A stretch of DNA of 64,000 bases from Bacteroidia bacterium (GCA_009929715.1 RZZX01000004.1:1-64000), one strand, 5' to 3'; numbered from the stretch's first letter, positions 8,392 to 17,348 are shown. The notes: generated from the letters alone by a model not told the origin. Translations and numbers: made by a program.

Positions 8392-9636
8392 CTATTCATA
8401 ACGCATAGAGCTAGCCGGATTTATTTTACTAATTAAAAAAGAGGGGCCGATAAGCATCGAAACCGAAGCGAACAGGGTACCCAAATTTATTAAAAGCCAC
8501 CAGCCCCAATTGAAAGCAACGGGTACGGTGTCTACATAATAAGTCTGAGGATCTAAACGGAAGAGTCCGAACTGGGCTTGTAAGAGATAAAAGGTCAGCC
8601 CGATGAGATTTCCCCAGATCATGCCTTTCCCTATTAAAAAGACGGCAAACCATAAAAAGGTCTTCCGTATGGTGTAATTAGTGGCCCCCAAAGCCTTTAA
8701 GATGCCTATCATGGTGGTACGCTCTAAAATGATGATCAGCAGGCCCGATATCATGGTGAAGCCAGCCACGCCAACCATCAACAACAGGATAACCCATACA
8801 TTGGTATCCAAGAGATCAAGCCAAGCAAATATCTGAGGATTCAATTGCAAGATGTTACGAACATAATAAACGCCACCAAACTCGTCGATGACATTGTCGA
8901 AAGTAGCGGATAAGCGGTTGGTGACTTCTTCCAGCTGATCATAATTGTGAATCTGAAGTTCCACCCCACTGACTTGATCTTTCTCCCAACCATTCAAACG
9001 GTTGACTAAGGCAATATCGGTGAGAAGAAATAGATTATCGTATTCGGAAAAATTGGTCTGATAAATCCCAACGATGGTGAGCCGACGAGCTCTGATGTCT
9101 TGTTGGATGTAATAGGTATAAATTTTATCACCCAACTTTAAATTCAATTTATCGGCCAAGGCTTTCGATAGGACCACTTTGTTGGATGGCACAGAGTCTG
9201 TGAAGGTGGGTATTTCACCTTCTAGCAAGTGTGAATTAAAAAAGTCGGCATCGAACTCCGGCCCTACTCCCTTTAAAACCATCCCTTGAAAAGCCTCCGA
9301 GGTTTTAATCATACCCGGTTTGGTAGAGTAACGCTCCACATGCTTTACATCGGGGTTATGGGTCAAAGCCGTTCTTAAACTATCCCCTACCAGGATAGGA
9401 TGCGTCTCGTAAGAAGTTACTGCATCTAAATTAGTTAGCTGGATGTGTGACCCAAACCCGATCACTTTGTTGCGCACTTCACGCTTAAACCCGATAACCA
9501 CCGCCACAGAGATGATCATCACAGCTAAACCGATAGCAATACCAAGCGTCGCAATAAAAACAGCCGGACGCGAGACCCGTTTACCATCTCGGTTCTCGCG
9601 ATAAATCCGACGAGCGATGAAAAGCGATAATGACAT
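8392..9636 (-). CDS. FtsX-like ABC transporter permease, LolC/LolE type
   Basis: The 414-residue protein has one N-terminal membrane helix (about 23-50, VFIATLGIAIGLAVMIISVAVVIGF). A periplasmic MacB-like domain of about 220 residues follows, then three C-terminal helices at about 275-300, 325-350 and 375-405. This is the LolC/LolE lipoprotein-release architecture, in which the permease works with a LolD ATPase to extract lipoproteins from the inner membrane. No ATPase gene is adjacent. It starts 15 bp downstream of the aminotransferase stop and is probably in that operon. MacB-type export permeases share the fold, so the Lol assignment is likely rather than certain. Confidence 0.85.
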   Translation of the reverse strand: MSLSLFIARRIYRENRDGKRVSRPAVFIATLGIAIGLAVMIISVAVVIGFKREVRNKVIGFGSHIQLTNLDAVTSYETHPILVGDSLRTALTHNPDVKHVERYSTKPGMIKTSEAFQGMVLKGVGPEFDADFFNSHLLEGEIPTFTDSVPSNKVVLSKALADKLNLKLGDKIYTYYIQQDIRARRLTIVGIYQTNFSEYDNLFLLTDIALVNRLNGWEKDQVSGVELQIHNYDQLEEVTNRLSATFDNVIDEFGGVYYVRNILQLNPQIFAWLDLLDTNVWVILLLMVGVAGFTMISGLLIIILERTTMIGILKALGATNYTIRKTFLWFAVFLIGKGMIWGNLIGLTFYLLQAQFGLFRLDPQTYYVDTVPVAFNWGWWLLINLGTLFASVSMLIGPSFLISKINPASSMRYE

Positions 9637-9651
9637 AAAGCAATCTTTTTA

Positions 9652-10851
9652 TTAATCCGTTCGTCCGGGGTAAACCTCTAGCGCTTTCTGTAGAACAAAT
9701 AAGGCACGCGTCAAGTCTTCTTTCTTCAAAACATAAGCAATGCGCACCTCGTTACGACCGGCACCCGGTGTGGTATAGAAGCCTGAAGCCGGCGCCATGA
9801 AAACGGTTTGTCCTTCATAGGAAAAATCAGAGAGACACCACGCACAGAACTTATCAGAATCATCGACGGGCAACTTAGCCACGGTGTAAAAAGCCCCCAT
9901 AGGAATGGGTGAATAAACGCCCGGAATCCGATTCAATCCGTCGATCAGACATTTCCTACGCTCCACATATTCGTCATACATCTCACGGTAATACTCTTCC
10001 GGTGCATCCAATGACGCTTCAGCCGCAATCTGCCCAATCAAAGGCGGACTCAACCGAGCTTGGCAAAACTTCATCACAGCTTCACGAACGGTTTTATTCT
10101 TTGTAATCAATGCACCAATCCGAATACCACATTCCGAGTATCTTTTCGAAACAGAATCAATCAAAACCACATTTTCTTCAATTCCTTCGAGGTGACAAGC
10201 GGAAATATACGGAGAACCGGTATAGATAAACTCACGATAAACCTCATCCGAAAAGAGAAACAGATCATATTTCTTCACTAAATCACGGATCTGATTCATC
10301 TCCCGACGCGTATATAAATAGCCAGTCGGGTTGTTCGGATTACAGATCAAAATGGCTTTGGTACGTTCATTTATCAGCTTCTCAAACTCACCAACTTCAG
10401 GCAGAGCGAACCCCTCTTCGATCGTGGTAGTAATGGTGCGAATTTTAGCACCTGCCGATATGGCAAAAGCCATGTAGTTAGCATAAGCCGGCTCAGGAAC
10501 AATTATTTCATCGCCAGGATTCAAACAAGAAAGGAAAGCAAATAGAACCGCTTCCGACCCACCCGACGTGATGATGATATCATCGGCTGTCAGGCTTATG
10601 TGGTATTTATCGTAATAGCCAACTAGTTTTTCACGATAACTCCGATAACCGGCACTCGGACTATACTCCAACACTTTACGATCAATCGTCCGTATCGCAT
10701 CAATCGCAGCCTGAGGCGTAGGTAAATCAGGTTGTCCTATATTCAGATGGAAAACATGTACCCCGCGTTGCTTAGCAGCATCGGCCAAAGGAGCCAGTTT
10801 TCTGATGGGAGATGCAGGCATCTCATTTCCGCGAATAGATATTGTTGGCAT
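9652..10851 (-). CDS. PLP-dependent aminotransferase, class I (aspartate aminotransferase-like)
   Basis: The 399-residue protein is a fold-type I aminotransferase. HLNIGQPDLPTP near residue 40 is the substrate-binding glycine loop, TSGGSEAVLFAF the phosphate-binding region, ILICNPNNPTGYLY holds the conserved NPNNPTG, and DEVYREF the aspartate that contacts the PLP pyridine. SVSKRYSECGIRIG near residue 236 contains the Schiff-base lysine. A C-terminal arginine of the AYVLKKED region probably binds the substrate carboxylate. The exact amino acid pair is not determined by the motifs. A TAnnTTTG promoter lies 45 bp upstream. The FtsX-like gene follows after 15 bp. Confidence 0.92.
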   Translation of the reverse strand: MPTISIRGNEMPASPIRKLAPLADAAKQRGVHVFHLNIGQPDLPTPQAAIDAIRTIDRKVLEYSPSAGYRSYREKLVGYYDKYHISLTADDIIITSGGSEAVLFAFLSCLNPGDEIIVPEPAYANYMAFAISAGAKIRTITTTIEEGFALPEVGEFEKLINERTKAILICNPNNPTGYLYTRREMNQIRDLVKKYDLFLFSDEVYREFIYTGSPYISACHLEGIEENVVLIDSVSKRYSECGIRIGALITKNKTVREAVMKFCQARLSPPLIGQIAAEASLDAPEEYYREMYDEYVERRKCLIDGLNRIPGVYSPIPMGAFYTVAKLPVDDSDKFCAWCLSDFSYEGQTVFMAPASGFYTTPGAGRNEVRIAYVLKKEDLTRALFVLQKALEVYPGRTD

Positions 10852-10896
10852 AATCGTCGAACTAATAAATCATTATAATTTTAACTTAATTAGGTG

Positions 10897-10904
10897 CAAA
10901 GGTA
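10897..10904 (-). promoter_or_regulatory. Bacteroidetes -7 element TACCTTTG (minus strand)
   Basis: Exact match upstream of the aminotransferase-permease operon. It is back to back with the promoter at 10988-10995. Confidence 0.75.
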
Positions 10905-10987
10905 CGTAATAATTTGATTTCAGAGATATAAATACTTTAAAAACCTTATCAACCCTAAAAACGTCATTAAGTATAAAAAGAAATCGC

Positions 10988-10995
10988 TACATTTG
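10988..10995 (+). promoter_or_regulatory. Bacteroidetes -7 element TACATTTG
   Basis: Exact match 27 bp before the ATG at 11023. The TTG at 10993 that opens the longest ORF is inside this box, which favours the start at 11023. Confidence 0.8.
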
Positions 10996-11022
10996 CTACA
11001 AACTAATTTAAATATCCTAGAG

Positions 11023-12258
11023 ATGACCATACATTTAATCACCTTTGCCTCGCAACTGCATAAGCAAGCGGCCATAAGAAGTTCACATGAAGCTATTTTA
11101 AGCGAACTTGAGAAATTCTACACCCTGAATATCATCGATTATACAGAAATAGGCACGCTCAAAGAGAGTGATTTTAAAATTCTTTTTATAGCAACCGGTG
11201 GCGTAGAGAAGCTCGTTATGCAGCACTTTGAAGAGCTGCCTAGACCAACTGTTTTACTAGCCGACGGTATGCAAAACTCCTTAGCCGCATCGTTGGAAAT
11301 AGCTGCATGGCTGAGAAGTAGAGGCATGAAAAGCGAAATTTTACACGGTGAATTTAATGCAATCATCGAGCGCATACAAACGCTGTATACCAATTTTAAA
11401 GCACAACATCGCATCGTAGGAAAGCGAATAGGAGTCATCGGCACCCCATCGTCTTGGTTGATAGCCAGCAACGTGGATTACTTTTTATCTAAACGCCGAT
11501 GGGGAGTAGATTTTATAGATATTCCACTCGAAAGAATCTATGAGGCATTTGAACAAGTTACAGACGATGAAGTGGGAGCCTCTTGTGCTGCATTAGCTTC
11601 ACAAGCCTTGGCTTGTAGAGAAGGAAGTCCGGAAGATTTAGTAAAAGCCATGCGCTTATACCGTGCCATCCGGCAAGTCTGTGAAAAAGAGCAGCTGGAT
11701 GCAATCACCTTAAGTTGTTTTAAACTGCTCAAGAAGCTACATACCACCGGTTGCTTAGCGTTATCTTTGCTCAATGACGATGGAATCATAGCGGGCTGTG
11801 AAGGGGATTTGCAAGCTATTTTCACCTTAGTAGCCGCTAAAGCGTTGACTGGTAAAACGGGGTTCATGGCTAATCCATCGATGATAAACAGTGCAACCAA
11901 CGAAATGGTATTGGCGCATTGCACCATCGGATTGAAGCAAACCGAACGGTATATTATCCGCAACCATTTTGAATCGGATAGCAGCATTGCTATTCAGGGA
12001 TTATTGCCAACTGGTGAAGTGACCATTGTCCGGTGTGGTGGGGAGAGTCTAGACGATTACTTTGTAGCAAGTGGCACCCTGACCGAAAATACAAATTATA
12101 TTAATATGTGCCGGACTCAAGTACGCATCAAACTCCATGATTCGACCGAGTACTTCCTAAAAGCACCTCTCGGTAATCACCACATCATTATACAAGGAGA
12201 TCATAAGGAGGCTTTGCATGATTTCTTTCAAGCAAATACTTGTAAGCGCTCTGAATAA
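11023..12258 (+). CDS. fucose/arabinose-isomerase-like protein, substrate unknown
   Basis: The 411-residue protein starts at ATG 11023 (MTIHLITFAS). The ten codons before it in the ORF belong to the promoter. The sequence resembles the FucI/AraA sugar isomerase superfamily: an N-terminal Rossmann-like half with FIATGGVEKL and RIGVIGTPSSWLIAS, and a C-terminal half with IIAGCEGDLQAIFTL, whose E and D sit where FucI-type enzymes bind metal. It is shorter than L-fucose isomerase (about 590) and L-arabinose isomerase (about 500). No sugar kinase, aldolase or transporter is adjacent, so the substrate is not predictable. It is a single-gene unit closed by the terminator at 12284. Confidence 0.7.
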   Translation: MTIHLITFASQLHKQAAIRSSHEAILSELEKFYTLNIIDYTEIGTLKESDFKILFIATGGVEKLVMQHFEELPRPTVLLADGMQNSLAASLEIAAWLRSRGMKSEILHGEFNAIIERIQTLYTNFKAQHRIVGKRIGVIGTPSSWLIASNVDYFLSKRRWGVDFIDIPLERIYEAFEQVTDDEVGASCAALASQALACREGSPEDLVKAMRLYRAIRQVCEKEQLDAITLSCFKLLKKLHTTGCLALSLLNDDGIIAGCEGDLQAIFTLVAAKALTGKTGFMANPSMINSATNEMVLAHCTIGLKQTERYIIRNHFESDSSIAIQGLLPTGEVTIVRCGGESLDDYFVASGTLTENTNYINMCRTQVRIKLHDSTEYFLKAPLGNHHIIIQGDHKEALHDFFQANTCKRSE

Positions 12259-12283
12259 GAGATTTGTATTTTTTATGAGAGTT

Positions 12284-12318
12284 AAAGGCGGTTCAATGGT
12301 TGCATTGAACCGCCTTTA
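12284..12318. terminator. bidirectional intrinsic terminator
   Basis: AAAGGCGGTTCAATG pairs perfectly with CATTGAACCGCCTTT around a 5-nt loop. It lies between convergent genes 11023-12258 and 12326-13168 and can serve both. Confidence 0.9.
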
Positions 12319-12325
12319 ATCGTTA

Positions 12326-13168
12326 TCATCGGCCGATGGCGCACGCTTGCCATGTTCCGTCATGCCACTCCACAACCGTCCGAAATCCAGCTTGCTTCAA
12401 GGCTTGAAAAGCGTCTGCCCGACCACTGTTGATTCGTTCTGGATAGTGTGAATCACTGTTGACTTGCACCCGTACACCCAATTCATTCAACAACTTAAAA
12501 TAGCGTTCATTGGGGTAAAAAGTTCCCAAGTCATGGTAAGCTTTGGTATTAATTTCAACGATATATCCCTTTTGAGCAACCGCTGTAAAATAGTCTTGCA
12601 TCAACGAGACATACCAAGGTTCATCCATCAATCCGGGTCGATAAGCCTCTGCATTATAATGAATTTTATCGGCATGACCTAAAATATCAAAGCCCCCCAA
12701 TTCAATCATCCGAAGCAAGTTTTGGTAATAACACCGGATCACTTGATTCAAATCCCCCCCAAAGGAAGAGTCGACTAGTTGTTTAAACTTATCGGCCGGT
12801 ACATCGACATCGATTATTTGTCCGTTTGCATCGGGCAATAGATGAACGGAACCAATCCGATAATCTAAAGGTAATGCTTGGAAACAAGCGGATGCCGGGT
12901 GGTTCTCATCGGTCAGATAGTCTATTTCTAAACCGATGACCAGCTCTATCTGTCCAGTGTACTTCTCTTTTAAACGCCGGAACTCCTCCAAGTAAAGAGG
13001 CATCATATCCCACTCCATGGTCCATGCCGTAGTAAACGGCAAGGGGGCGTGAGACGAAAAGCCATACGATGAGAAACCCTGACTAATAGCAAAGCGTACA
13101 AACGTTTCCATATCGGCACGCCCGTCACAATATAAACTGTGACTATGATAATTCGTTAAATTACACAT
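12326..13168 (-). CDS. histidinol-phosphatase, PHP family (HisJ type)
   Basis: The 280-residue protein is a PHP-domain metal-dependent phosphoesterase. The first metal motif is H8-S-H10 in NYHSHSLYCDGRA. FSSHAPLPF carries another histidine near residue 41, and later motifs are GLEIDYL, GSVHLLPD, ILGHADKI, VEINTKAY and NSDSHYPE. These match the trinuclear metal site of HisJ-type histidinol phosphate phosphatases, which perform the penultimate step of histidine synthesis. No other his gene is in the window. It lies 32 bp after the ABC-F gene on the same strand and is probably the last gene of that run. Confidence 0.9.
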   Translation of the reverse strand: MCNLTNYHSHSLYCDGRADMETFVRFAISQGFSSYGFSSHAPLPFTTAWTMEWDMMPLYLEEFRRLKEKYTGQIELVIGLEIDYLTDENHPASACFQALPLDYRIGSVHLLPDANGQIIDVDVPADKFKQLVDSSFGGDLNQVIRCYYQNLLRMIELGGFDILGHADKIHYNAEAYRPGLMDEPWYVSLMQDYFTAVAQKGYIVEINTKAYHDLGTFYPNERYFKLLNELGVRVQVNSDSHYPERINSGRADAFQALKQAGFRTVVEWHDGTWQACAIGR

Positions 13169-13200
13169 AATAAACCCAACTAATACCTGACTATTTTTAC

Positions 13201-15069
13201 CTATCCCTCTATCTCGCTGAGCTCCAACCAGCGCATCGTTTTCTCATCGACCAACTGATTGACCTCCGGTAGTCGCTTCGACTTTTCCGTCAGCTCGTCG
13301 ACAGTCAATGTGCCACCACACAAAATCTCTTCGATAGACGCTTTTTCTGCTTCAAGCTCCGCAATCTCTTTTTCAAGCTGTTCAAACTCTCTTTTTTCCT
13401 TAAAACTCATCTTTCGTTTGTCATTCAAACGAACCCGAGCAACCTTCTCTTCCTGCGGCTTCTCAGCCTCTTTTTTAGACTGTTCTTTAGCCTCTTTCCA
13501 ATCGCGATAATCACTGTAATTACCTGGGAAATCTCGGATATCGGCCTGCCCATTAAAGACCAATAAATGGTCCACTACCTTGTCCATAAAGTAACGGTCA
13601 TGAGACACAACCATGACGCATCCTTTAAAGTTTTGCAAATAGTCCTCAAGTACATTTAGTGTGATAATATCCAAGTCATTGGTTGGCTCATCAAGCACCA
13701 AAAAGTTAGGATTCTGCATCAAAACCGTACATAAATAGAGTCGGCGACGCTCTCCCCCACTCAGTTTATAAACGTAACTGTGTTGCGTCTCAGGAGTAAA
13801 AAGAAAGTGCTGCAAGAACTGCGATGCGGTAAGCTTCTTACCATTTCCCAATTCGATGACTTCGGCTATCTCCTGCACCACATCAATCACTTTCATCTTC
13901 TCATCAAACTGCAAACCATCTTGTGAGTAGTAGCCAAAACGAATCGTTTCACCAACATCCAGTGTACCACGATCTGGTTTAACCAGTCCCATTAGTATCT
14001 TGATAAAAGTCGACTTACCAGTGCCGTTATGCCCCACGATTCCCATCTTCTCATACCGCGAAAAGATGTACGAAAAATCGTCGAGAATCTTTAAATCGCC
14101 AAAAGATTTGCAGAGATGATCCGCCTCGAAAATCTTACTACCGATATAGGACGCCTTCACTTCCAGCTTCACCTGTTCATTTCTAACCGCTTGCTTGGCC
14201 ACCTTCTCCAATTCATAAAACGCATCTTCCCGGTATTTAGCCTTATGGCCACGCGCTTGTGGCATACGTCTCATCCACTCTAGTTCGGTGCGGTATAAAT
14301 TATTGGCCCGTTCTATCTCTACATTCTTAGATTCAACACGTTCTTGCCGCTTCTCCAGATAATAACTGTAGTTGCCTTTATACTGATAAATCTGTCGGTT
14401 GTCTATCTCGATAATCTCCGAACAAACACGGTCCAGAAAGTAACGGTCATGAGTCACCATAAGCAGACTCAAATTGGTACGGCGGAGATACTCCTCCAAC
14501 CATTCGGTCATGTCAAGATCCAAATGATTCGTAGGCTCATCGAGTATCAACAGGTCAGGTTCAGTAATCAAGGTATTGGCTAAAGCCACCCGTTTCAACT
14601 GCCCTCCGGAAAGAGTCCGGATAGCCTGATCGAAATTTCGGATCTTCAATTGAGACAAAATCTGTTTGGCTTTTTGCTCATACTCCCATGCCTTTTCCTG
14701 TTCCATACGTGCCAGAAGCTCATCCAACCCCGGATGACCTTCAGTCTCCATACAACGTTCGTACTCCTTGATCAGCTCCACCGTACTGTTGCCTTGATGA
14801 AAACAAGCCTCTAAGACCGTCATCTCAGCAGGGTACTTCGGGTCTTGCTCTAAATAAGCCACCTTTAAGTCACGCCGAAACACCACATTCCCACTATCGT
14901 AGCCCTCTTTGCCGGCAATGATATTAAGCAACGTAGTTTTCCCTGTTCCATTTTTGGCAATAAGCCCCACTCGCTGCCCTTCGGCTATCCCTAAAGAGAG
15001 ATTTTCAAAAAGCACTAAATCGCCAAATGATTTGGTTAAATTATCTATCTGTAAATAAGGATTTACCAT
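13201..15069 (-). CDS. ABC-F family ATPase, Uup-like
   Basis: The 622-residue cytoplasmic protein has two ABC cassettes and no membrane segment. Cassette 1 has Walker A GLIAKNGTGKTTLL (about 35-48), signature LSGGQLKRVALA and Walker B LLILDEPTNHLDLDM. Cassette 2 has GIVGHNGTGKSTF (about 343-355), LSGGERRRLYL and FLVLDEPTNDLDI. The inter-cassette arm has the basic stretch RRMPQARGHKAKYRE. A charged coiled coil at about 545-605 (EKREFEQLEKEIAELEAEK) matches the ABC_tran_CTD of Uup. ABC-F proteins act on ribosomes; Uup is linked to ribosome function and transposon excision. The start overlaps the previous gene by 7 bp, indicating translational coupling. Confidence 0.93.
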   Translation of the reverse strand: MVNPYLQIDNLTKSFGDLVLFENLSLGIAEGQRVGLIAKNGTGKTTLLNIIAGKEGYDSGNVVFRRDLKVAYLEQDPKYPAEMTVLEACFHQGNSTVELIKEYERCMETEGHPGLDELLARMEQEKAWEYEQKAKQILSQLKIRNFDQAIRTLSGGQLKRVALANTLITEPDLLILDEPTNHLDLDMTEWLEEYLRRTNLSLLMVTHDRYFLDRVCSEIIEIDNRQIYQYKGNYSYYLEKRQERVESKNVEIERANNLYRTELEWMRRMPQARGHKAKYREDAFYELEKVAKQAVRNEQVKLEVKASYIGSKIFEADHLCKSFGDLKILDDFSYIFSRYEKMGIVGHNGTGKSTFIKILMGLVKPDRGTLDVGETIRFGYYSQDGLQFDEKMKVIDVVQEIAEVIELGNGKKLTASQFLQHFLFTPETQHSYVYKLSGGERRRLYLCTVLMQNPNFLVLDEPTNDLDIITLNVLEDYLQNFKGCVMVVSHDRYFMDKVVDHLLVFNGQADIRDFPGNYSDYRDWKEAKEQSKKEAEKPQEEKVARVRLNDKRKMSFKEKREFEQLEKEIAELEAEKASIEEILCGGTLTVDELTEKSKRLPEVNQLVDEKTMRWLELSEIEG

Positions 15070-15860
15070 AACGCTTTATAGGTTTCAACAAGATTACACG
15101 GTTCCCCGGCTTTTATTTTACTCCAGACCAACTTCATCGGGTCTATCACTTTATCGGCAGAGGTCAGTACTGGTACTTCACGATTACCATCGATCAGCGT
15201 TTTCCACTCCAAGCCGTCCACCTCATTGGTTAATATCACACAAAGCGTAATGCCGATAGCTAGCCACTCCTCTTTTTTCTTCCGACCGATGATGTCACTA
15301 TCAACAAGGCGCTGCAACTTTTCCAAGTCTTCCTCACCTCCCTGAAAATCCATTTTCAGTTCATTCTTCACCAACGCAGAAGCCCATTCATAACTCTCGT
15401 TTATCTGATAAATTTCAAACAAACGAACAGGAATTAATTCGGCGGGGTATTTACCATCCATCTGGCGAACAACTAATGAACGAATAATCTCTTCGGCCAC
15501 CTCCACTGTTTCACCCTTCGGAACGGTAAAAGAACATTCAAAGGCCATATCTTCAAGGCCTACAACCCAGTTGTGCGACGTGTAATAGATCTCTTCTTCC
15601 TGAAACATCGTCTTACTATAGGCGCATTCTAAAGCTCCCACTCTAACGCGAGAAGCAGAAGCGTTCTCTTTCAACTCTTGTGCAACGACCGCTTGTCCGT
15701 AATTAGATCGACCTCTATAGGCCGATATTCTGAAATTCCCGGTCCACACCTCCGGGTTATAAAAAAGAAAAGACCCTTCACCATCCTCAAACTCATTCCA
15801 GTCCGATGGGTAACTCATGGAGAACCATGCTCCGGGAGAAATAAATTTCTTACCTTGCAT
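15063..15860 (-). CDS. DUF3805/DUF3806-like two-domain protein, function unknown
   Basis: The 265-residue cytoplasmic protein starts at ATG 15860 (MQGKKFISPGAWFSMSYP). A longer ORF reaches 15923 but crosses the promoter box at 15889-15896. The N-terminal half (about 1-130) has PGAWFSMSYPSDWNEFEDGEG and beta-rich segments, which I recall as DUF3805. The C-terminal half (about 150-260) has the helical EEWLAIGITLCVILTNEVDGLEW, resembling DUF3806. Both domains are described only as domains of unknown function. The gene sits between a transglutaminase-like gene and an ABC-F gene, overlapping the latter by 7 bp. No signal peptide is present once the start is corrected. Confidence 0.65.
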   Translation of the reverse strand: MQGKKFISPGAWFSMSYPSDWNEFEDGEGSFLFYNPEVWTGNFRISAYRGRSNYGQAVVAQELKENASASRVRVGALECAYSKTMFQEEEIYYTSHNWVVGLEDMAFECSFTVPKGETVEVAEEIIRSLVVRQMDGKYPAELIPVRLFEIYQINESYEWASALVKNELKMDFQGGEEDLEKLQRLVDSDIIGRKKKEEWLAIGITLCVILTNEVDGLEWKTLIDGNREVPVLTSADKVIDPMKLVWSKIKAGEPCNLVETYKALW

Positions 15861-15888
15861 CTTATTGTATTTAACTGTATTGAAAAGA

Positions 15889-15896
15889 CAAAAATA
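15889..15896 (-). promoter_or_regulatory. Bacteroidetes -7 element TATTTTTG (minus strand)
   Basis: Exact match 28 bp upstream of ATG 15860. It suggests that the DUF3805-like, ABC-F and hisJ genes can be transcribed separately from the transglutaminase-like gene. Confidence 0.7.
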
Positions 15897-15929
15897 ACAT
15901 TCCCTCAGAGGATATGCAAACATTTAGAT

Positions 15930-17126
15930 TCATTTTCCAATAGGCTGAATCTTTTGTCTGACCTCTTTAGAGATTTCCAAAAACATATAGTTCAATTTCC
16001 CGGAATGAATTAAGACTTCATTATCGGCATATTTTTTATTGGCATATTGCTTCGATTTCTCAAACGTAAGCAGTGACATCTCATTTTGAGACTTCCCAAC
16101 CATCGTGGAATCCAACTGTTCATCGGGAAAGAAATCATCCAAATCGACATCACCAATCATGGTCGTCTCTAAAAAACTCATATTTTTATGCTTGTAATCG
16201 GTATAGTAACCTACAAACATGTGCCCAGGAATGCGAATAAGAATCGGCTCGATATTAACAGCTCTAAGTAAAGAGGCGAAAAGTACGCTTCCATCAACAC
16301 AATTGATCTGGGAAGATTCTAAAGCATCATCAAAGGTTCGCACTCGTTGAGAAAAAACCACATTGCTAGACAAACTGGTGTTTGAAACTGAGCTGTATCG
16401 GAATTGACGTTTCTGAAGGACATTCCATAAAGCATAAACTTGCTTGTCTACACTGTTTTTAGAAGCACCTTGATAACCAAGAAAACGATTGACGATACGG
16501 GTGTTCAGCGCCTCCCGAAGGAGTTGGTCGATCATGGGATTCTCTTCATTGACGTAAGCGGCAAAGAAGATGCCGGTTTCATGAAACTGCGTACCATTAG
16601 CAACGTAACCCAACAGACATTCATTGATGCTCCGAAAAGAAAACGTCCTAACACGTTGACCCAGTTCTTTACCGTCGACTTCCACCTTAATGGCAACGCT
16701 CACTGGCTCGGCCTGCACATTCTCCTTCAACGCCTCGTAATTCCAAATAATATCGGGATAAATAGTGTATTCCACTCCGGCTTTTTCAAGTACAAATTCA
16801 GATACAGAACGGGAGAAAAAAGGAGTCTTGGCCACTTCAATCCGGACACGGCTCAAAGCCTTAGGCGATTTTAGACGAATAGCAATACTCGATTTGGGAT
16901 TGCCTAAGTAGATAGAATCTGAAGGCACGATGACTTGCGCATCTGTAGTAGCCACCGACAAGATAGCCGATGGAAAAATATGCCCACCTAAATCATCGGT
17001 TATTTCAAAATCGGTCTGAAAGCCGGAACATTTCATCACCCATAAGATAATCAATGGTAACATAAAGATTACTCCTACAACTAAAAGCACTCTTTTCTTC
17101 TGCATGATTCTTTTATCTATCATCAT
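15930..17126 (-). CDS. membrane-anchored periplasmic transglutaminase-like protein
   Basis: The 398-residue protein has a short basic N-terminus and one membrane segment (about 11-30, RVLLVVGVIFMLPLIILWVM), so the bulk is periplasmic. An immunoglobulin-like or beta-rich region spans about 45-175. It is followed by a transglutaminase-like core: INCVDGSVLFASLLRAVNIEPILIRI with the candidate nucleophile C near residue 276, GHMFVGYY with H near 303, and an acidic LETTMIGDVDLDD downstream. In bacteria this fold often acts as a cysteine protease or amidase. The true activity is unknown. Its promoter is divergent from the response-regulator promoter, with a PhoB-like repeat between them. Confidence 0.7.
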   Translation of the reverse strand: MMIDKRIMQKKRVLLVVGVIFMLPLIILWVMKCSGFQTDFEITDDLGGHIFPSAILSVATTDAQVIVPSDSIYLGNPKSSIAIRLKSPKALSRVRIEVAKTPFFSRSVSEFVLEKAGVEYTIYPDIIWNYEALKENVQAEPVSVAIKVEVDGKELGQRVRTFSFRSINECLLGYVANGTQFHETGIFFAAYVNEENPMIDQLLREALNTRIVNRFLGYQGASKNSVDKQVYALWNVLQKRQFRYSSVSNTSLSSNVVFSQRVRTFDDALESSQINCVDGSVLFASLLRAVNIEPILIRIPGHMFVGYYTDYKHKNMSFLETTMIGDVDLDDFFPDEQLDSTMVGKSQNEMSLLTFEKSKQYANKKYADNEVLIHSGKLNYMFLEISKEVRQKIQPIGK

Positions 17127-17152
17127 TTCTTTAAAGAACTTATATTTCTCTG

Positions 17153-17160
17153 CAAAAGTA
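17153..17160 (-). promoter_or_regulatory. Bacteroidetes -7 element TACTTTTG (minus strand)
   Basis: Exact match 26 bp upstream of the transglutaminase-like ATG. Confidence 0.7.
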
Positions 17161-17231
17161 ATAAATAGCCGAAGCTTTTCCCTTATAAAAGAAGAAAAAG
17201 AAGCTTATGAAGGCGAAATAAAGCCTATTCC

Positions 17232-17253
17232 AGAAACGTAACAGAAACGTAAC
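17232..17253. promoter_or_regulatory. 11-bp tandem direct repeat, candidate PhoB/OmpR-family binding site
   Basis: AGAAACGTAAC occurs twice head to tail with no gap (reverse complement GTTACGTTTCT twice). Period-11 direct repeats are the hallmark of PhoB/OmpR-family sites. It lies between the divergent promoters of the response regulator and the transglutaminase-like gene, about 63 bp from the former -7 box and 71 bp from the latter. Confidence 0.5.
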
Positions 17254-17316
17254 GTGTATTTCACCACTCAGTAACAATTTAGTCTCATCTTTGTGTGTGA
17301 AATATCGAAAATAGTA

Positions 17317-17324
17317 TAACTTTG
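17317..17324 (+). promoter_or_regulatory. Bacteroidetes -7 element TAACTTTG
   Basis: Exact TAnnTTTG match 24 bp before the response-regulator ATG. A TTTG at 17290-17293 is 23 bp upstream, slightly far for a -33 element. Confidence 0.7.
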
Positions 17325-17348
17325 TATTATTATAGACACATCTAGCTT

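Noticed and set aside
11538..11987. 149-codon ORF antisense to the sugar-isomerase-like gene
   Set aside because: The plus-strand frame has family motifs; the antisense frame has none.
16440..16874. 144-codon ORF antisense to the transglutaminase-like gene
   Set aside because: Shadow of the minus-strand gene; no promoter or start context.
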